Notes: generated by a model from the sequence alone, not told the origin. 64,000 nucleotides of DNA from Roseovarius faecimaris (GCF_009762325.1 NZ_CP034348.1:1-64000), one strand, 5' to 3'. Shown: positions 19,644 through 28,660, counted from the stretch's first letter. A program made the numbers and translations.

Positions 19644-20863
19644 TCGCACGGGTTCTTCTGGTGGATGACGACGCCTCGGTGCGCGAGGCGCTGGGGCAGA
19701 CGCTGATGCTGGCGGAGTATGAGGTGACCACCGCGGGCAGCGTGATCGAGGCGAAGGATCATATCGCGCCCGGTTTCGAAGGCGTGGTGATCTCGGACAT
19801 CCGGATGCCGGGGCAGGATGGCTTTGCCCTTCTGGCCCATGTCCGCAAGGTCGATGCGGATCTGCCGGTGATCCTGCTCACCGGTGAAGGCGATATTCCC
19901 ATGGCGGTGCGCGGCATGTCGGACGGCGCCTATAGCTTTCTCGAAAAACCTTGCCCGCCGAAAGAGCTTCTGGCGGTGGTCGAGCGGGCCATGCAGACGC
20001 GGGCGCTGGTGATGGAAAACCGGGCTTTGAAGTCACAGCTTGAGACAGGTGACGCTGCGTCGCGTTTGCTTTTCGGAAGCTCGGCGCTGGCCAATGGTCT
20101 GCGTGACAGCGTGCGCGCCGCGGCCCGCGCCGGGACCGATGTGCTGATCACCGGTGCGCCGGGGACAGGCATCGCCAAGGTCGCGCATGTCGTGCATGTG
20201 CTGTCGCGCCGCGATGCAACCTTTGAAAAACGCGCAGGCGCGGCGCTGAACCCGACCGCGCTGGCCGAGGCGCTGGCGCTGACGGCTGATGGTTCTCTCT
20301 TCATCGACGAGGTTGGCAACCTGCCCGCCGACAGCCAGCTTGCCCTGAATGAGGCGCAGGACGCCGGGCATGCGCCCCGTATCATTGCCGGCACTTCCCG
20401 CGATCTGGCGCAGGAGGCGCATGCGGGCCGGTTCAATCCCGATCTGTTCTATCGCCTGAATGTGATGAGCGTCACCATCCCGGCGCTCAAGGACCGGCCC
20501 GAAGATATTCCGGTGCTGTTCCGGCACTATGTGCAGGCTGCTGCCGAACAGGCGCAAATCGCCCCTCCCGAGATACCGCCCGAGGTGATCAGCCGCCTTA
20601 TGCTGCGCGACTGGCCGGGCAACAGCCGTGACCTGATGAATGCCGCGACGCGCTATGTTCTGGGGTTGAGCGATTTTGACAGCGGCGAGGTGCCGGGGCT
20701 GACCGAGCAGATGGCGCAGGTCGAAGCGGCGTTTCTCATGCAGGCGCTGAGGCAGAACCACGGCAATGCGACCGAGGCGGCGCGTGCGTTGAAACTGCCG
20801 CGCAAGACCTTCTATGACAAGCTTGCCCGGCATGGCATCCGGGCCGAGGCGTTTCGGGAATGA
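19640..20863 (+). CDS. DctD-type response regulator with degenerate AAA+ domain
   Basis: A 407 aa NtrC-family regulator. The receiver domain is intact (D9, D10, phospho-acceptor D53 in ISDIRMPG, K103). The central domain is abnormal: Walker A reads GAPGTGIAK (172-180), with isoleucine where the conserved lysine should be, and only about 25 residues separate this region from Walker B GSLFIDE, so the sigma-54 contact loop GAFTGA is missing. The arginine finger region FNPDLFYRLNV and the C-terminal Fis-type helix-turn-helix (NATEAARALKLPRKTFYDKL) remain. It therefore probably cannot act as a normal sigma-54 activator and may work with sigma-70 or as a repressor, as is known for Rhodobacter capsulatus NtrC, which also lacks GAFTGA. 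Confidence 0.88.
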   Translation: MIARVLLVDDDASVREALGQTLMLAEYEVTTAGSVIEAKDHIAPGFEGVVISDIRMPGQDGFALLAHVRKVDADLPVILLTGEGDIPMAVRGMSDGAYSFLEKPCPPKELLAVVERAMQTRALVMENRALKSQLETGDAASRLLFGSSALANGLRDSVRAAARAGTDVLITGAPGTGIAKVAHVVHVLSRRDATFEKRAGAALNPTALAEALALTADGSLFIDEVGNLPADSQLALNEAQDAGHAPRIIAGTSRDLAQEAHAGRFNPDLFYRLNVMSVTIPALKDRPEDIPVLFRHYVQAAAEQAQIAPPEIPPEVISRLMLRDWPGNSRDLMNAATRYVLGLSDFDSGEVPGLTEQMAQVEAAFLMQALRQNHGNATEAARALKLPRKTFYDKLARHGIRAEAFRE

Positions 20864-20949
20864 TCCGTCTCGACGGAGCAGAATGCGCCTGATACGCTCG
20901 CTTCAAACCAGAATGACCGCGCAAAAGCGGCAATGAGGAGCAGTGATCC

Positions 20950-22269
20950 ATGAGCACCCCTTCAACCGATATGCCCAAGGGCATGATGGCGCGCGCTGTC
21001 TGGGCGGCCGAGAACACACCCGACAAGCGCAACCGCGCGGTTGATTTCTATCGCGCGCTGGCGATCTGTTTTGTCATCTTCGGGCATTGGTTCCTGGTGG
21101 CGCCGGTGATGCGCGGCGGTGAGGTCGAGCTGGACATTATCCTGGCCAGGGATCCCTGGACGCAGTACTTGACGTGGATTTTTCAGGTCATGCCGGTGTT
21201 CTTCTTTGTCGGCGGGTTTTCCAATGCGTTGTCCTGGTCATCGGCTCGCAAGGATCCGGAGAAGCGCCGCGCCTGGGCTTCAGGGCGGCTCACGCGGTTG
21301 TTGAAGCCCACGGTGCCGCTGGTGATCGTTTGGTCGGTTGCCGCTGTCATCGCTGCGCGCATGGGTGTCAAACCGGACAAGATCATCCTCATCACCCAGG
21401 CCGCGCTGGTGCCGATCTGGTTTCTTGCCGTTTACATCGTGATTACGATGGTTGTCCCGGTGAGCTATTGGGTGTGGGAAAAAATTGGCATCTGGTCGAT
21501 TGTGGCCCTCATGCTCGGAGCGATTGCGGTCGATTATGTTGCCTTTGCCCATGATCAAGGCTGGCTTCGCTGGGCGAATTACGGATTTGTCTGGCTCGCG
21601 GTACATCAGCTTGGGTACTGGTGGCGCGGCGGTGGCGGTTTTGGACCCGTGTCGCTTTCCCTGATCGGGCTGGGCGTTCTCTGGCTTTATCTGCTGATTG
21701 GGCATCTGGGGTTTCCGGTGGCTATGGTCAGCGTACCGGGCGAAGAGATTTCCAACACCCGGCCGCCGACTACGGCAATGCTGGCCATGGGCTGCGTGCA
21801 GATCGGGGTGATCATCCTGCTCACTGGGGTGATCAAAAGCTGGCTTCAGCGCACGCGCCCCTGGGCCTGGGTGATCCTGCTCAACCAGATGATCATGACG
21901 ATCTATCTGTGGCACATGACCGCGATGATCGCGGTTGTGGGCGTGGCCGTATGGATGGGTGGTATCGGGCTGGATGTCGACCCGGGCAGCGGAGCATGGT
22001 GGCAAATGCGGCCGGTCTGGTTTGCGGTGTTTCTTGCGGTGCTCGTACCGCTGACACTGATCTTTTTGCGTTTCGAGTCAGGTTCCAAGGGTGGGATCGC
22101 AGCAGCCCCCGGACCTCTGCAGGCCATCCCGGGCGCATTGCTGACCTGTGGCGGGCTGGTGATGATGGCTCTGAAGGGTCTTGGCGCAGACACGGCACTG
22201 GGCATCAATTGGCTGGCCATCGCCTTGGTGATGGTCGGTGTGGGCTTTGCCACGAAGCGACTCTTTTGA
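20950..22269 (+). CDS. Acyltransferase 3 family membrane protein
   Basis: A 439 aa integral membrane protein with about ten hydrophobic segments. The N-terminal part DFYRALAICFVIFGHW followed by the FFFVGGFSNALSW region matches acyltransferase family 3 (OafA/ExoZ type), which moves acyl groups onto sugars or other surface molecules; the histidine in FGHW is the likely catalytic residue. It is 86 bp after the DctD-like gene and preceded by GAGGAGCAG. Its position between the two-component genes and the TRAP genes is unexpected; I see nothing that identifies its acceptor. Confidence 0.82.
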   Translation: MSTPSTDMPKGMMARAVWAAENTPDKRNRAVDFYRALAICFVIFGHWFLVAPVMRGGEVELDIILARDPWTQYLTWIFQVMPVFFFVGGFSNALSWSSARKDPEKRRAWASGRLTRLLKPTVPLVIVWSVAAVIAARMGVKPDKIILITQAALVPIWFLAVYIVITMVVPVSYWVWEKIGIWSIVALMLGAIAVDYVAFAHDQGWLRWANYGFVWLAVHQLGYWWRGGGGFGPVSLSLIGLGVLWLYLLIGHLGFPVAMVSVPGEEISNTRPPTTAMLAMGCVQIGVIILLTGVIKSWLQRTRPWAWVILLNQMIMTIYLWHMTAMIAVVGVAVWMGGIGLDVDPGSGAWWQMRPVWFAVFLAVLVPLTLIFLRFESGSKGGIAAAPGPLQAIPGALLTCGGLVMMALKGLGADTALGINWLAIALVMVGVGFATKRLF

Positions 22270-22418
22270 GCGGTATCGTGGAAAGCATGCTTTGTAACGA
22301 TTCCCGCACAGAGCTGCAGAGGCATGTGTGAGATTCCGCCCACTTGATTTTTGTCAGGGACCGGAAACCGGCCGAAACCTTTACTTAAGTCTCTGTTAAT
22401 AAAAGCGTCTACCGCTTA

Positions 22419-22452
22419 CCTGCGACAAACTGCGCCTTCCCCTTGTCGCAGG
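22419..22452. promoter_or_regulatory. 10-bp inverted repeat upstream of dctP
   Basis: Arms CCTGCGACAA (22419-22428) and TTGTCGCAGG (22443-22452) are perfectly complementary and separated by 14 bp. It lies about 86 bp upstream of the dctP start in the 269-bp gap after the acyltransferase gene. It could be a two-half-site operator, perhaps for the adjacent DctD-like regulator, or an RNA hairpin in a leader; there is no T-run, so a terminator is less likely. Confidence 0.45.
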
Positions 22453-22538
22453 GCTTGTGCCCGGCTTTGCTATAGGCATTCGCACCTGAGGAGGTGCTGA
22501 TTGATTGAAAGCTTGATCAAATCGGGAGGACGATGATC

Positions 22539-23543
22539 ATGAAATTCCTTACCACAGTAGCCGCTGCTGCCCTGGCTGTTGGCATTTCCACCACAGGTGC
22601 TCTGGCTGCCTGCGACGATGGCGAGGTCGTCATCAAGTTCAGCCACGTGACCAACACCGACAAGCACCCCAAGGGGATTGCCGCGTCGCTGCTGGAGCAA
22701 CGGGTGAACGAAGAGATGAACGGCAAGGCCTGCATGGAGGTCTATCCGAACTCGACGCTTTACGACGACAACAAGGTGCTTGAGGCGCTGCTGCAGGGCG
22801 ATGTGCAGCTGGCGGCACCGTCGCTGTCGAAATTCGAAGCCTTCACCAAGAAGTATCGCATCTTCGACCTGCCCTTCATGTTCAAGGACATCAACGCAGT
22901 GGATGCGTTCCAGGCCTCTGAAACGGGTCAGGCGCTGAAAGACAGCATGCAGAAACGTGGGCTGCAGGGTCTTGCCTTCTGGCATAACGGCATGAAGCAG
23001 ATGTCGGCCAATGTGCCGCTGATCTCGCCGTCGGATGCCAACGGCCTGCGCTTCCGTGTGCAGTCCTCTGACGTGCTCGTGGCGCAGATGGAAGCCATCG
23101 GCGGCAGCCCGCAGAAAATGGCCTTCTCCGAAGTTTACGGCGCGCTGCAGCAGGGCGTTGTGGACGGGCAGGAAAACACCTGGTCCAACATCTATGGCAA
23201 GAAGTTCTTTGAGGTGCAGGACGGCATCACCGAGACCAACCACGGCATCATCGACTATCTCGTGGTGACCTCGGTGGAATGGCTCGACAGCCTGGAGCCC
23301 GATGTGCGCGACCAGTTCCTGACGATCCTCGCCGAAGTGACCGAGACCCGCAACGCCGAGTCGACCAAGGTGAACGCCGAAGCGCGCCAATCGGTGATCG
23401 ACGCAGGTGGCGTGGTGCGCGAGCTGACGGCCGAACAGCGTCAGGCATGGGTCGACGTGATGAAGCCCGTCTGGGACCAGTTCGCAGGTGACGTGGGTCA
23501 GGAGACCATCGACGCCGCGCAGGCCATCAACAACAGCATGTAA
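22539..23543 (+). CDS. dctP: TRAP transporter solute-binding protein DctP
   Basis: A 334 aa periplasmic binding protein of the DctP family. The signal peptide runs to about residue 22 (cleavage ALA before ACDDG). The carboxylate-binding arginine region GLRFRVQSS and the downstream NTWSNIYGKKFFEVQ region are typical of C4-dicarboxylate binders. I place the start at the second ATG because GGGAGGA is 8 nt from it but only 2 nt from the ATG at 22533. DctQ and DctM genes follow, giving a complete TRAP system. A dicarboxylate such as succinate, malate or fumarate is the family default; the upstream operon may point to a different organic acid. Confidence 0.93.
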   Translation: MKFLTTVAAAALAVGISTTGALAACDDGEVVIKFSHVTNTDKHPKGIAASLLEQRVNEEMNGKACMEVYPNSTLYDDNKVLEALLQGDVQLAAPSLSKFEAFTKKYRIFDLPFMFKDINAVDAFQASETGQALKDSMQKRGLQGLAFWHNGMKQMSANVPLISPSDANGLRFRVQSSDVLVAQMEAIGGSPQKMAFSEVYGALQQGVVDGQENTWSNIYGKKFFEVQDGITETNHGIIDYLVVTSVEWLDSLEPDVRDQFLTILAEVTETRNAESTKVNAEARQSVIDAGGVVRELTAEQRQAWVDVMKPVWDQFAGDVGQETIDAAQAINNSM

Positions 23544-23615
23544 GCTGTGACCGGCAGGGCTGGCTGTGTGCTGGCCCTGCCGTGATTTTGCGGCACGCGG
23601 GAGGAGGGGCCCCAA

Positions 23616-24287
23616 ATGCATCCCAAACCATCACAAAACTTCATCGACCGGCTGGAGGAGAACCTTATCGCGATCCTTCTGGGTGCGATGACACTGATCA
23701 CCTTCGCCAATGTCGTGGCGCGTAAAGGGTTCAACTCCAACATCCTCTGGGGGCTGGAGCTGACCGTGTTCCTGTTTGGCTGGCTGGTGCTGCTGGGCGC
23801 GTCCTATGCCGTCAAGAAAGGCGCGCATCTGGGTGTGGACGCGATTATCAATATCGTCTCGCCGCCCGTGCGCAGGACACTGGCGCTGATTTCGGTTGCC
23901 GTTTGCATCGCGTTTTCCTTTCTGCTTCTCAAAGGAAGCTGGGATTACTGGGCCAATTACGCCAACCTGCCTGCCACGGAGGGTCGCTGGTTCCCGCTTG
24001 GGTTCGAGGACAAGTTCCTCGCCAAGGGCTGGTACGAGGTCGATGACGTCCCGCACCCCGCCTTCCTGAAATGGATGGAGCCGATCTTCAACGACGGGGA
24101 CAGCTATAACAAGCTGCCGCGCCTGATCCCTTACACCGTTCTGCCCCTGGCCACCGCCCTCTTGCTCTATCGCTTCATTCAGGCCGGTGTGGCCGTCTGG
24201 ACCGGCAAGATCGACCGGATCGTGGCGAGCCACGAGGTTGAGGACGAAATCGAAGAAGTGCGCGAACTGCGCGGGGAGGAAAACTGA
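23616..24287 (+). CDS. dctQ: TRAP transporter small membrane subunit DctQ
   Basis: A 223 aa inner-membrane protein with four hydrophobic segments (about 18-36, 50-68, 90-108, 170-190). It is longer than common DctQ proteins because of a polar, aromatic insertion of about 45 residues between the third and fourth segments (about 110-165), probably a periplasmic loop. A strong GGGAGGAGG ribosome site precedes the ATG, and its stop shares one base with the dctM ATG. It would bind DctM in the membrane and support docking of DctP. Confidence 0.9.
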   Translation: MHPKPSQNFIDRLEENLIAILLGAMTLITFANVVARKGFNSNILWGLELTVFLFGWLVLLGASYAVKKGAHLGVDAIINIVSPPVRRTLALISVAVCIAFSFLLLKGSWDYWANYANLPATEGRWFPLGFEDKFLAKGWYEVDDVPHPAFLKWMEPIFNDGDSYNKLPRLIPYTVLPLATALLLYRFIQAGVAVWTGKIDRIVASHEVEDEIEEVRELRGEEN

Positions 24288-25678
24288 TGTCTGTCATCCT
24301 TCTCTTTGTCATGGTGATCGGCTTCCTGCTGATCGGTGTGCCTATCGCTGTATCGCTCGGCATGTCGTCGGTCCTGTTCCTGCTTTGGTACTCGGACACC
24401 TCGCTTGCCTCGATCGCGCAGACGCTGTTTGAAGCCTTCGAAGGGCATTACACGCTGCTGGCCATTCCGTTCTTCATCCTGGCCTCGTCCTTCATGTCCA
24501 CTGGCGGTGTGGCGCAGCGGATCATCCGTTTCTCCATCGCCTGCGTCGGACATTTCCGGGGTGGGCTGGCCATCGCGGGTGTGTTTGCCTGCATGATGTT
24601 CGCAGCTCTCTCGGGGTCGTCCCCGGCGACGGTGGTGGCCATCGGGACAATCGTCATCGCAGCGATGAAACAGTCGGGCTATACCAAGGAATTCGCCGCC
24701 GGTGTGATCTGTAACGCGGGCACGCTTGGCATTCTGATCCCGCCCTCGATCGTCATGGTGGTCTATGCCGCTGCGGTCGAAGTGTCGGTGGGTCGGATGT
24801 TCCTTGCCGGGGTCATCCCGGGGCTGATGGCGGGCTTCATGCTGATGATTGCCATCTATGTCATGGCCCGGATCAAGGACATGCCCGCCGGGGAATGGCG
24901 CGGCTGGAGCGAGATCCTCGCCTCTTTCCGCGATGCCGCCTGGGGGCTTTTGCTGATCATAATCATCATGGTGGGGATCTACGGTATTCCCGGCGTGACC
25001 GGTGCCTTCTTTACGCCGACAGAAGCGGCAGCGGTTGCTTCGGTCTATGCGTTCTTTGTCGCCTCCTTCATCTATCGCGACATGGGTCCGCTGGCCGCGC
25101 GGGACGGACAGGAACGCAAGAGCCTGTTCAGCAAGCCGCAGGCGTTGATCACCGCCTTCTTTCACCACGATACCCGGCGCACGCTGTTCGAGGGCGGCAA
25201 GCTGACCATCACCCTGATGTTCGTGATCGCCAACGCGCTCATCCTCAAGCATGTGCTGACCGAAGAGCAGATCCCGCAGGCGGTGGCAAACGCCATGCTG
25301 TCGGCCGGGTTCGGTCCGGTGATGTTCCTGATCGCGGTCAACGTCATCCTGCTGATCGGCGGGCAGTTCATGGAGCCCTCGGGCCTTCTGGTGATCGTGG
25401 CACCGCTGGTGTTCCCCATCGCCATCGAGCTTGGGATCGATCCCATTCACCTTGGCATCATCATGGTGGTGAACATGGAAATCGGGATGATCACACCCCC
25501 TGTCGGGCTCAACCTCTTCGTGACCTCCGGCGTGGCCGGGATGCCGATGATGGGCGTGGTGCGCGCGGCCCTGCCGTTCCTGGGTGTGCTCTTCATCTTC
25601 CTGATCATGGTGACCTATATCCCGTGGATATCCACCTTCCTGCCCAATACGCTTATGGGGCCGGAAATCGTCAGATAG
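24287..25678 (+). CDS. dctM: TRAP transporter large permease DctM
   Basis: A 463 aa membrane protein with 12 or more hydrophobic segments, the transport subunit that couples solute entry to sodium. Family features include ALSGSSPATVVAIG near residue 105, GTLGILIPPSI near 145 and EIGMITPPVGLNLF near 405. It completes dctPQM, and the hairpin just downstream marks the end of the unit. The length is slightly above the usual 425-430 because of a charged central loop around residues 265-300. Confidence 0.94.
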   Translation: MSVILLFVMVIGFLLIGVPIAVSLGMSSVLFLLWYSDTSLASIAQTLFEAFEGHYTLLAIPFFILASSFMSTGGVAQRIIRFSIACVGHFRGGLAIAGVFACMMFAALSGSSPATVVAIGTIVIAAMKQSGYTKEFAAGVICNAGTLGILIPPSIVMVVYAAAVEVSVGRMFLAGVIPGLMAGFMLMIAIYVMARIKDMPAGEWRGWSEILASFRDAAWGLLLIIIIMVGIYGIPGVTGAFFTPTEAAAVASVYAFFVASFIYRDMGPLAARDGQERKSLFSKPQALITAFFHHDTRRTLFEGGKLTITLMFVIANALILKHVLTEEQIPQAVANAMLSAGFGPVMFLIAVNVILLIGGQFMEPSGLLVIVAPLVFPIAIELGIDPIHLGIIMVVNMEIGMITPPVGLNLFVTSGVAGMPMMGVVRAALPFLGVLFIFLIMVTYIPWISTFLPNTLMGPEIVR

Positions 25679-25684
25679 AGACCC

Positions 25685-25717
25685 GGTGCCGCAACCTCGT
25701 CCGAGCGTTGCGGCACC
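25685..25717 (+). terminator. Hairpin after dctM
   Basis: An 11-bp perfect stem, GGTGCCGCAAC (25685-25695) with GTTGCGGCACC (25707-25717), and an 11-nt loop that can itself pair (CTCG/CGAG), seven bases after the dctM stop. No T-run follows, so it may act as a factor-dependent stop or protect the 3' end. Confidence 0.6.
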
Positions 25718-25815
25718 ATCTTCCTCACCAGCCGTTAACCCAGATTCCCGATCGGGATGGACGGCACATCGCACCCTGTGAGACCCTTACTATCGAGTCG
25801 CTGTGAGTCTCGGTT

Positions 25816-26883
25816 ATGATGTTTCTTGTAGGTTTGATGGGGTTGATGGCCGTGGGCGCCACCGCGCTCTATGGTCTGGGCGACAGCTCTTCCGACAATG
25901 AGGATGACGGTATGCTCCCTCTCGAAAGCGGGGGGGATAATGCGTCTCAGCCATCCGATGACCTCAATGGCCTGTCCGATCTTCTCAATGCCGATGCGGA
26001 GGCGGAGTTTGAGCCTGATACCTCTTTGACAACTGGCACCGCAACACCGGGGACGGTGACCTGGGGTGACGACGCGGAGGACGATCTGACCGGGATCGAC
26101 GGCGCGGATATGCTCAACGGATATGGCGGGGATGACACGGTCTCGGGCGGGGCGGACGATGATGAACTGCTTGGCGATGACGGCAACGATACCCTGCTGG
26201 GAGAGGGCGGTGACGACACCCTGCATGGCGGCGCCGGATATGATGCCCTTTTCGGGGGGGATGGCGATGACGCGCTGTTCGGCCATGATGAGGATGACGC
26301 GCTTTTCGGTGAGGATGGCGATGACAGCCTTGTTGGCGGCGACGGCAATGACGATCTCTTTGGCGGGGGCGGCAACGACGCGCTGCACGGCGATCTCGGC
26401 GATGACACGCTGCACGGCGATCTCGGCGATGACACGCTGGATGGTGGCGCAGGCGAAGACACGCTCTTTGGCGGCTGGGGCAACGACGTGATCAACGGCT
26501 TGCCTGAAGGCGAAGAGGACGCGGCGGTCGATTACCTCAATGGCGGCGGTGGGGATGACCTGATCGTTGCGGGTGTGCAGGATATCGTGACTGCGGGTGA
26601 GGGGGCTGACAGTATCGCGCTGGGCGAATGGCTGAGCGGGGCGGGACATCAGGCGCAGATCCTCGATTTCGACAATAGTGAAGACAGCCTGATGGTGGTT
26701 TATGATGACCTCGCGGGGGAAGAACCCGAGGTTTCGCTGGTGCCGGATGAGAATGACCCGACCACCCAGCATATCGTTCTGAACGGCATGCGGATCGCCG
26801 CAGTTGCCAATGCAGCGGACCTGACGCTGGATCAGATTGTCCTGATCGGTCAGACCACGCTGGACAGCCTGACAGGGGCATAA
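25816..26883 (+). CDS. RTX-repeat calcium-binding protein
   Basis: A 355 aa acidic protein. Residues 1-21 form one hydrophobic segment without a clear cleavage site, so it may be a membrane anchor. Residues about 88-220 consist of tandem nonapeptides of the type GGxGxDxLx, which fold into calcium-binding beta rolls; many have D in place of the second G. The C-terminal 130 residues lack repeats and include the [16 protein letters not shown] type region common in Roseobacter RTX proteins. No type I secretion genes are nearby. Two repeats are an exact 27-bp duplication (26381-26407 and 26408-26434). Function is unknown. Confidence 0.85.
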   Translation: MMFLVGLMGLMAVGATALYGLGDSSSDNEDDGMLPLESGGDNASQPSDDLNGLSDLLNADAEAEFEPDTSLTTGTATPGTVTWGDDAEDDLTGIDGADMLNGYGGDDTVSGGADDDELLGDDGNDTLLGEGGDDTLHGGAGYDALFGGDGDDALFGHDEDDALFGEDGDDSLVGGDGNDDLFGGGGNDALHGDLGDDTLHGDLGDDTLDGGAGEDTLFGGWGNDVINGLPEGEEDAAVDYLNGGGGDDLIVAGVQDIVTAGEGADSIALGEWLSGAGHQAQILDFDNSEDSLMVVYDDLAGEEPEVSLVPDENDPTTQHIVLNGMRIAAVANAADLTLDQIVLIGQTTLDSLTGA

Positions 26884-27037
26884 GATCCCGGTCAGACCGC
26901 AGCGCTTTTTTCTCTTTTCTTTCCGCGCAATATGCCCTAAACGCGGCTATCCCGCGCCTGCGTGGGACATCTCCATAGGACCCTGCTGGACGACATCCCG
27001 GCTTGTGCCCTCAACCCTTTGAACAAAGGAGACCCCG

Positions 27038-27307
27038 ATGTCGATCACTGCTGAAGAAAAAGCCAAGGTCATGAAAGACTTTGCAACCAAGGACGGCGAC
27101 ACCGGTTCGCCCGAAGTTCAGGTTGCCATTCTGACCTCGCGCATCACCACGCTGACCGAGCACTTCAAGACCCACAAGAAGGACAACCACGGCCGCCGTG
27201 GCCTTCTGAAAATGGTTGCACAGCGCCGGAAGCTGCTGGACTACCTCAAAGCCAAGGACGAGGGCCGTTACAAGGACCTGATCCAACGCCTGGGTATCCG
27301 CCGCTAA
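27038..27307 (+). CDS. rpsO: 30S ribosomal protein S15
   Basis: 89 aa, the standard S15 length, with the conserved [31 protein letters not shown] and RRKLLDYL motifs used to bind the 16S rRNA three-way junction. A strong AAAGGAG ribosome site precedes the ATG. A rho-independent terminator follows. Usually pnp follows rpsO; here it does not, and the next gene is an unrelated oxygenase behind the terminator. Confidence 0.98.
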   Translation: MSITAEEKAKVMKDFATKDGDTGSPEVQVAILTSRITTLTEHFKTHKKDNHGRRGLLKMVAQRRKLLDYLKAKDEGRYKDLIQRLGIRR

Positions 27308-27334
27308 GAATTCCGATCCCGTTCGGATCAAACG

Positions 27335-27364
27335 CGCCCGCCTCTCAAGAGGCGGGCGTTTTTT
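27335..27364 (+). terminator. Rho-independent terminator of rpsO
   Basis: A 10-bp GC-rich stem CGCCCGCCTC (27335-27344) with GAGGCGGGCG (27349-27358), a TCAA loop and six T residues. It begins 28 bp after the rpsO stop. Confidence 0.92.
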
Positions 27365-27436
27365 GTTGTGCGAGTCGGTGGGTTGAGGCACCGTTTTCAC
27401 TCAAGAGGCGCATAGACACCTGGGAGGTGACTGCAA

Positions 27437-28660
27437 ATGGCCGAAGGATCTGTCCTGGAAACAAATTTCAACGGGCTGGCCTCGGCGCAGCCGTCGCTTC
27501 CGGCCGAGTGGTATTATGACCCGGCGCATTACGCCCGCGAACTCTCGCAGATCTGGGGGCGCAACTGGGTTTATCTCTGCCGCGCTGAAAGCCTTGAGGG
27601 GCCGCAAAGCTTCCGCACTTTCGACGTGGCCGGGCAACCCGTTTTGCTGCTCAGGGATGGCGAAGGCCGGTTGAAAGGGTTCTTCAACACCTGTCGGCAC
27701 CGCGGGTCGATCTTGTGCACTCAGGCCGAAGGCACACTTGCCAAGCCTTTGATCACCTGTCCCTATCACCAATGGGTTTATGACCTCACGGGCCGGCTGC
27801 GCGCCACCGGGCCGATGCGCCCTGTTGCCGGGTTTGATCGCGCGGACCATCCTTTGCTGGAGGTATCCGTTGCGGAATGGGGCGGGTTTGTCTTTGTCAA
27901 TCTCGACAGGGACGCGCCCGGTTTCGAAAGCCTTTACGGGGCTGAAACCGCCTATGTCGCGCACTGGCCGCTGGAAGAGATGCGGGTGGGCCATCGTTAT
28001 TCGAAACGGCTGAAGTGCAACTGGAAGATCTTCTGGGAGAACTTCAACGAATGCCTGCATTGCCCCAATATCCACCCCGAGCTGTCCGCGCTGGTGCCGA
28101 TCTATGGCCGCGCGATCATGGCGCGCCGGGATGATCCGGACTGGCAGGCCCATGCCGAGGATGACGCACCGCATCTCTCCGGCGGGTTGCGCGATGGGGC
28201 TGAGACCTGGTCGATGGACGGCACCGCACAAGGGCGGCTGCCGGGACTGACCGATGAGGATGTGGCCAGCGGCCAGCGCTATGTCACTGTGACACCTTCG
28301 GTATTTGTTGCCCATCACGCTGATTATGTGCGCAGCGTCCAGATCACGCCGGTTTCGCCCGAGGAAATGGACCTCACCTCGGAATGGCTGTTTCATCCGG
28401 ACACGCTGGCACAGCCTGATTTCGATATGGCGCGGATCACAGATTTCGCGACGCTGGTTCTGGATCAGGACGGGGCCGCCAGTGAACTCAATCAGGCGGG
28501 GCTGCGTGCGGGGGCGTTCACGCGTGGTGTTCTGATGCAGGAGGAATACGAGGTGTTCCTGTTTCAGGACTGGATCAGGCAGCAGCTTGGCGAGCCGATG
28601 CTGGGCAGCGGGGCCGCCAGCCGGGCAAGCCGTCGGGCCGCGCAGAAGAAAGAGGACTGA
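27437..28660 (+). CDS. Rieske-type ring-hydroxylating oxygenase, alpha subunit
   Basis: A 407 aa oxygenase subunit. The Rieske [2Fe-2S] ligands are C86-x-H88 (CRHRG) and C108-x-x-H111 (CPYHQW). The mononuclear iron site shows in WENFNECLHCPNIHPEL with H208 and H213, and E205 as the likely electron-bridge residue. Proteins of this length and motif spacing include glycine-betaine, stachydrine and carnitine monooxygenases as well as aromatic dioxygenases; none can be selected here. No reductase or ferredoxin gene is adjacent, so electrons must come from elsewhere. A good GGGAGGTG ribosome site precedes the ATG. Confidence 0.9.
   Translation: MAEGSVLETNFNGLASAQPSLPAEWYYDPAHYARELSQIWGRNWVYLCRAESLEGPQSFRTFDVAGQPVLLLRDGEGRLKGFFNTCRHRGSILCTQAEGTLAKPLITCPYHQWVYDLTGRLRATGPMRPVAGFDRADHPLLEVSVAEWGGFVFVNLDRDAPGFESLYGAETAYVAHWPLEEMRVGHRYSKRLKCNWKIFWENFNECLHCPNIHPELSALVPIYGRAIMARRDDPDWQAHAEDDAPHLSGGLRDGAETWSMDGTAQGRLPGLTDEDVASGQRYVTVTPSVFVAHHADYVRSVQITPVSPEEMDLTSEWLFHPDTLAQPDFDMARITDFATLVLDQDGAASELNQAGLRAGAFTRGVLMQEEYEVFLFQDWIRQQLGEPMLGSGAASRASRRAAQKKED

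Noticed and set aside
22451-22464. Possible sigma-54 promoter (GG-N10-GC) upstream of dctP
   Set aside because: The bases around the GC do not fit the TTGC consensus, and the adjacent regulator lacks GAFTGA, so a sigma-54 promoter is not supported.
24179-25774. 531-codon minus-strand frame opposite dctM
   Set aside because: Extremely rich in His/Asp/Glu/Arg, as expected from reading a hydrophobic gene backwards.
26080-26480. Tandem repeats as a CRISPR array or other non-coding repeat
   Set aside because: They keep one reading frame and encode calcium-binding nonapeptides.
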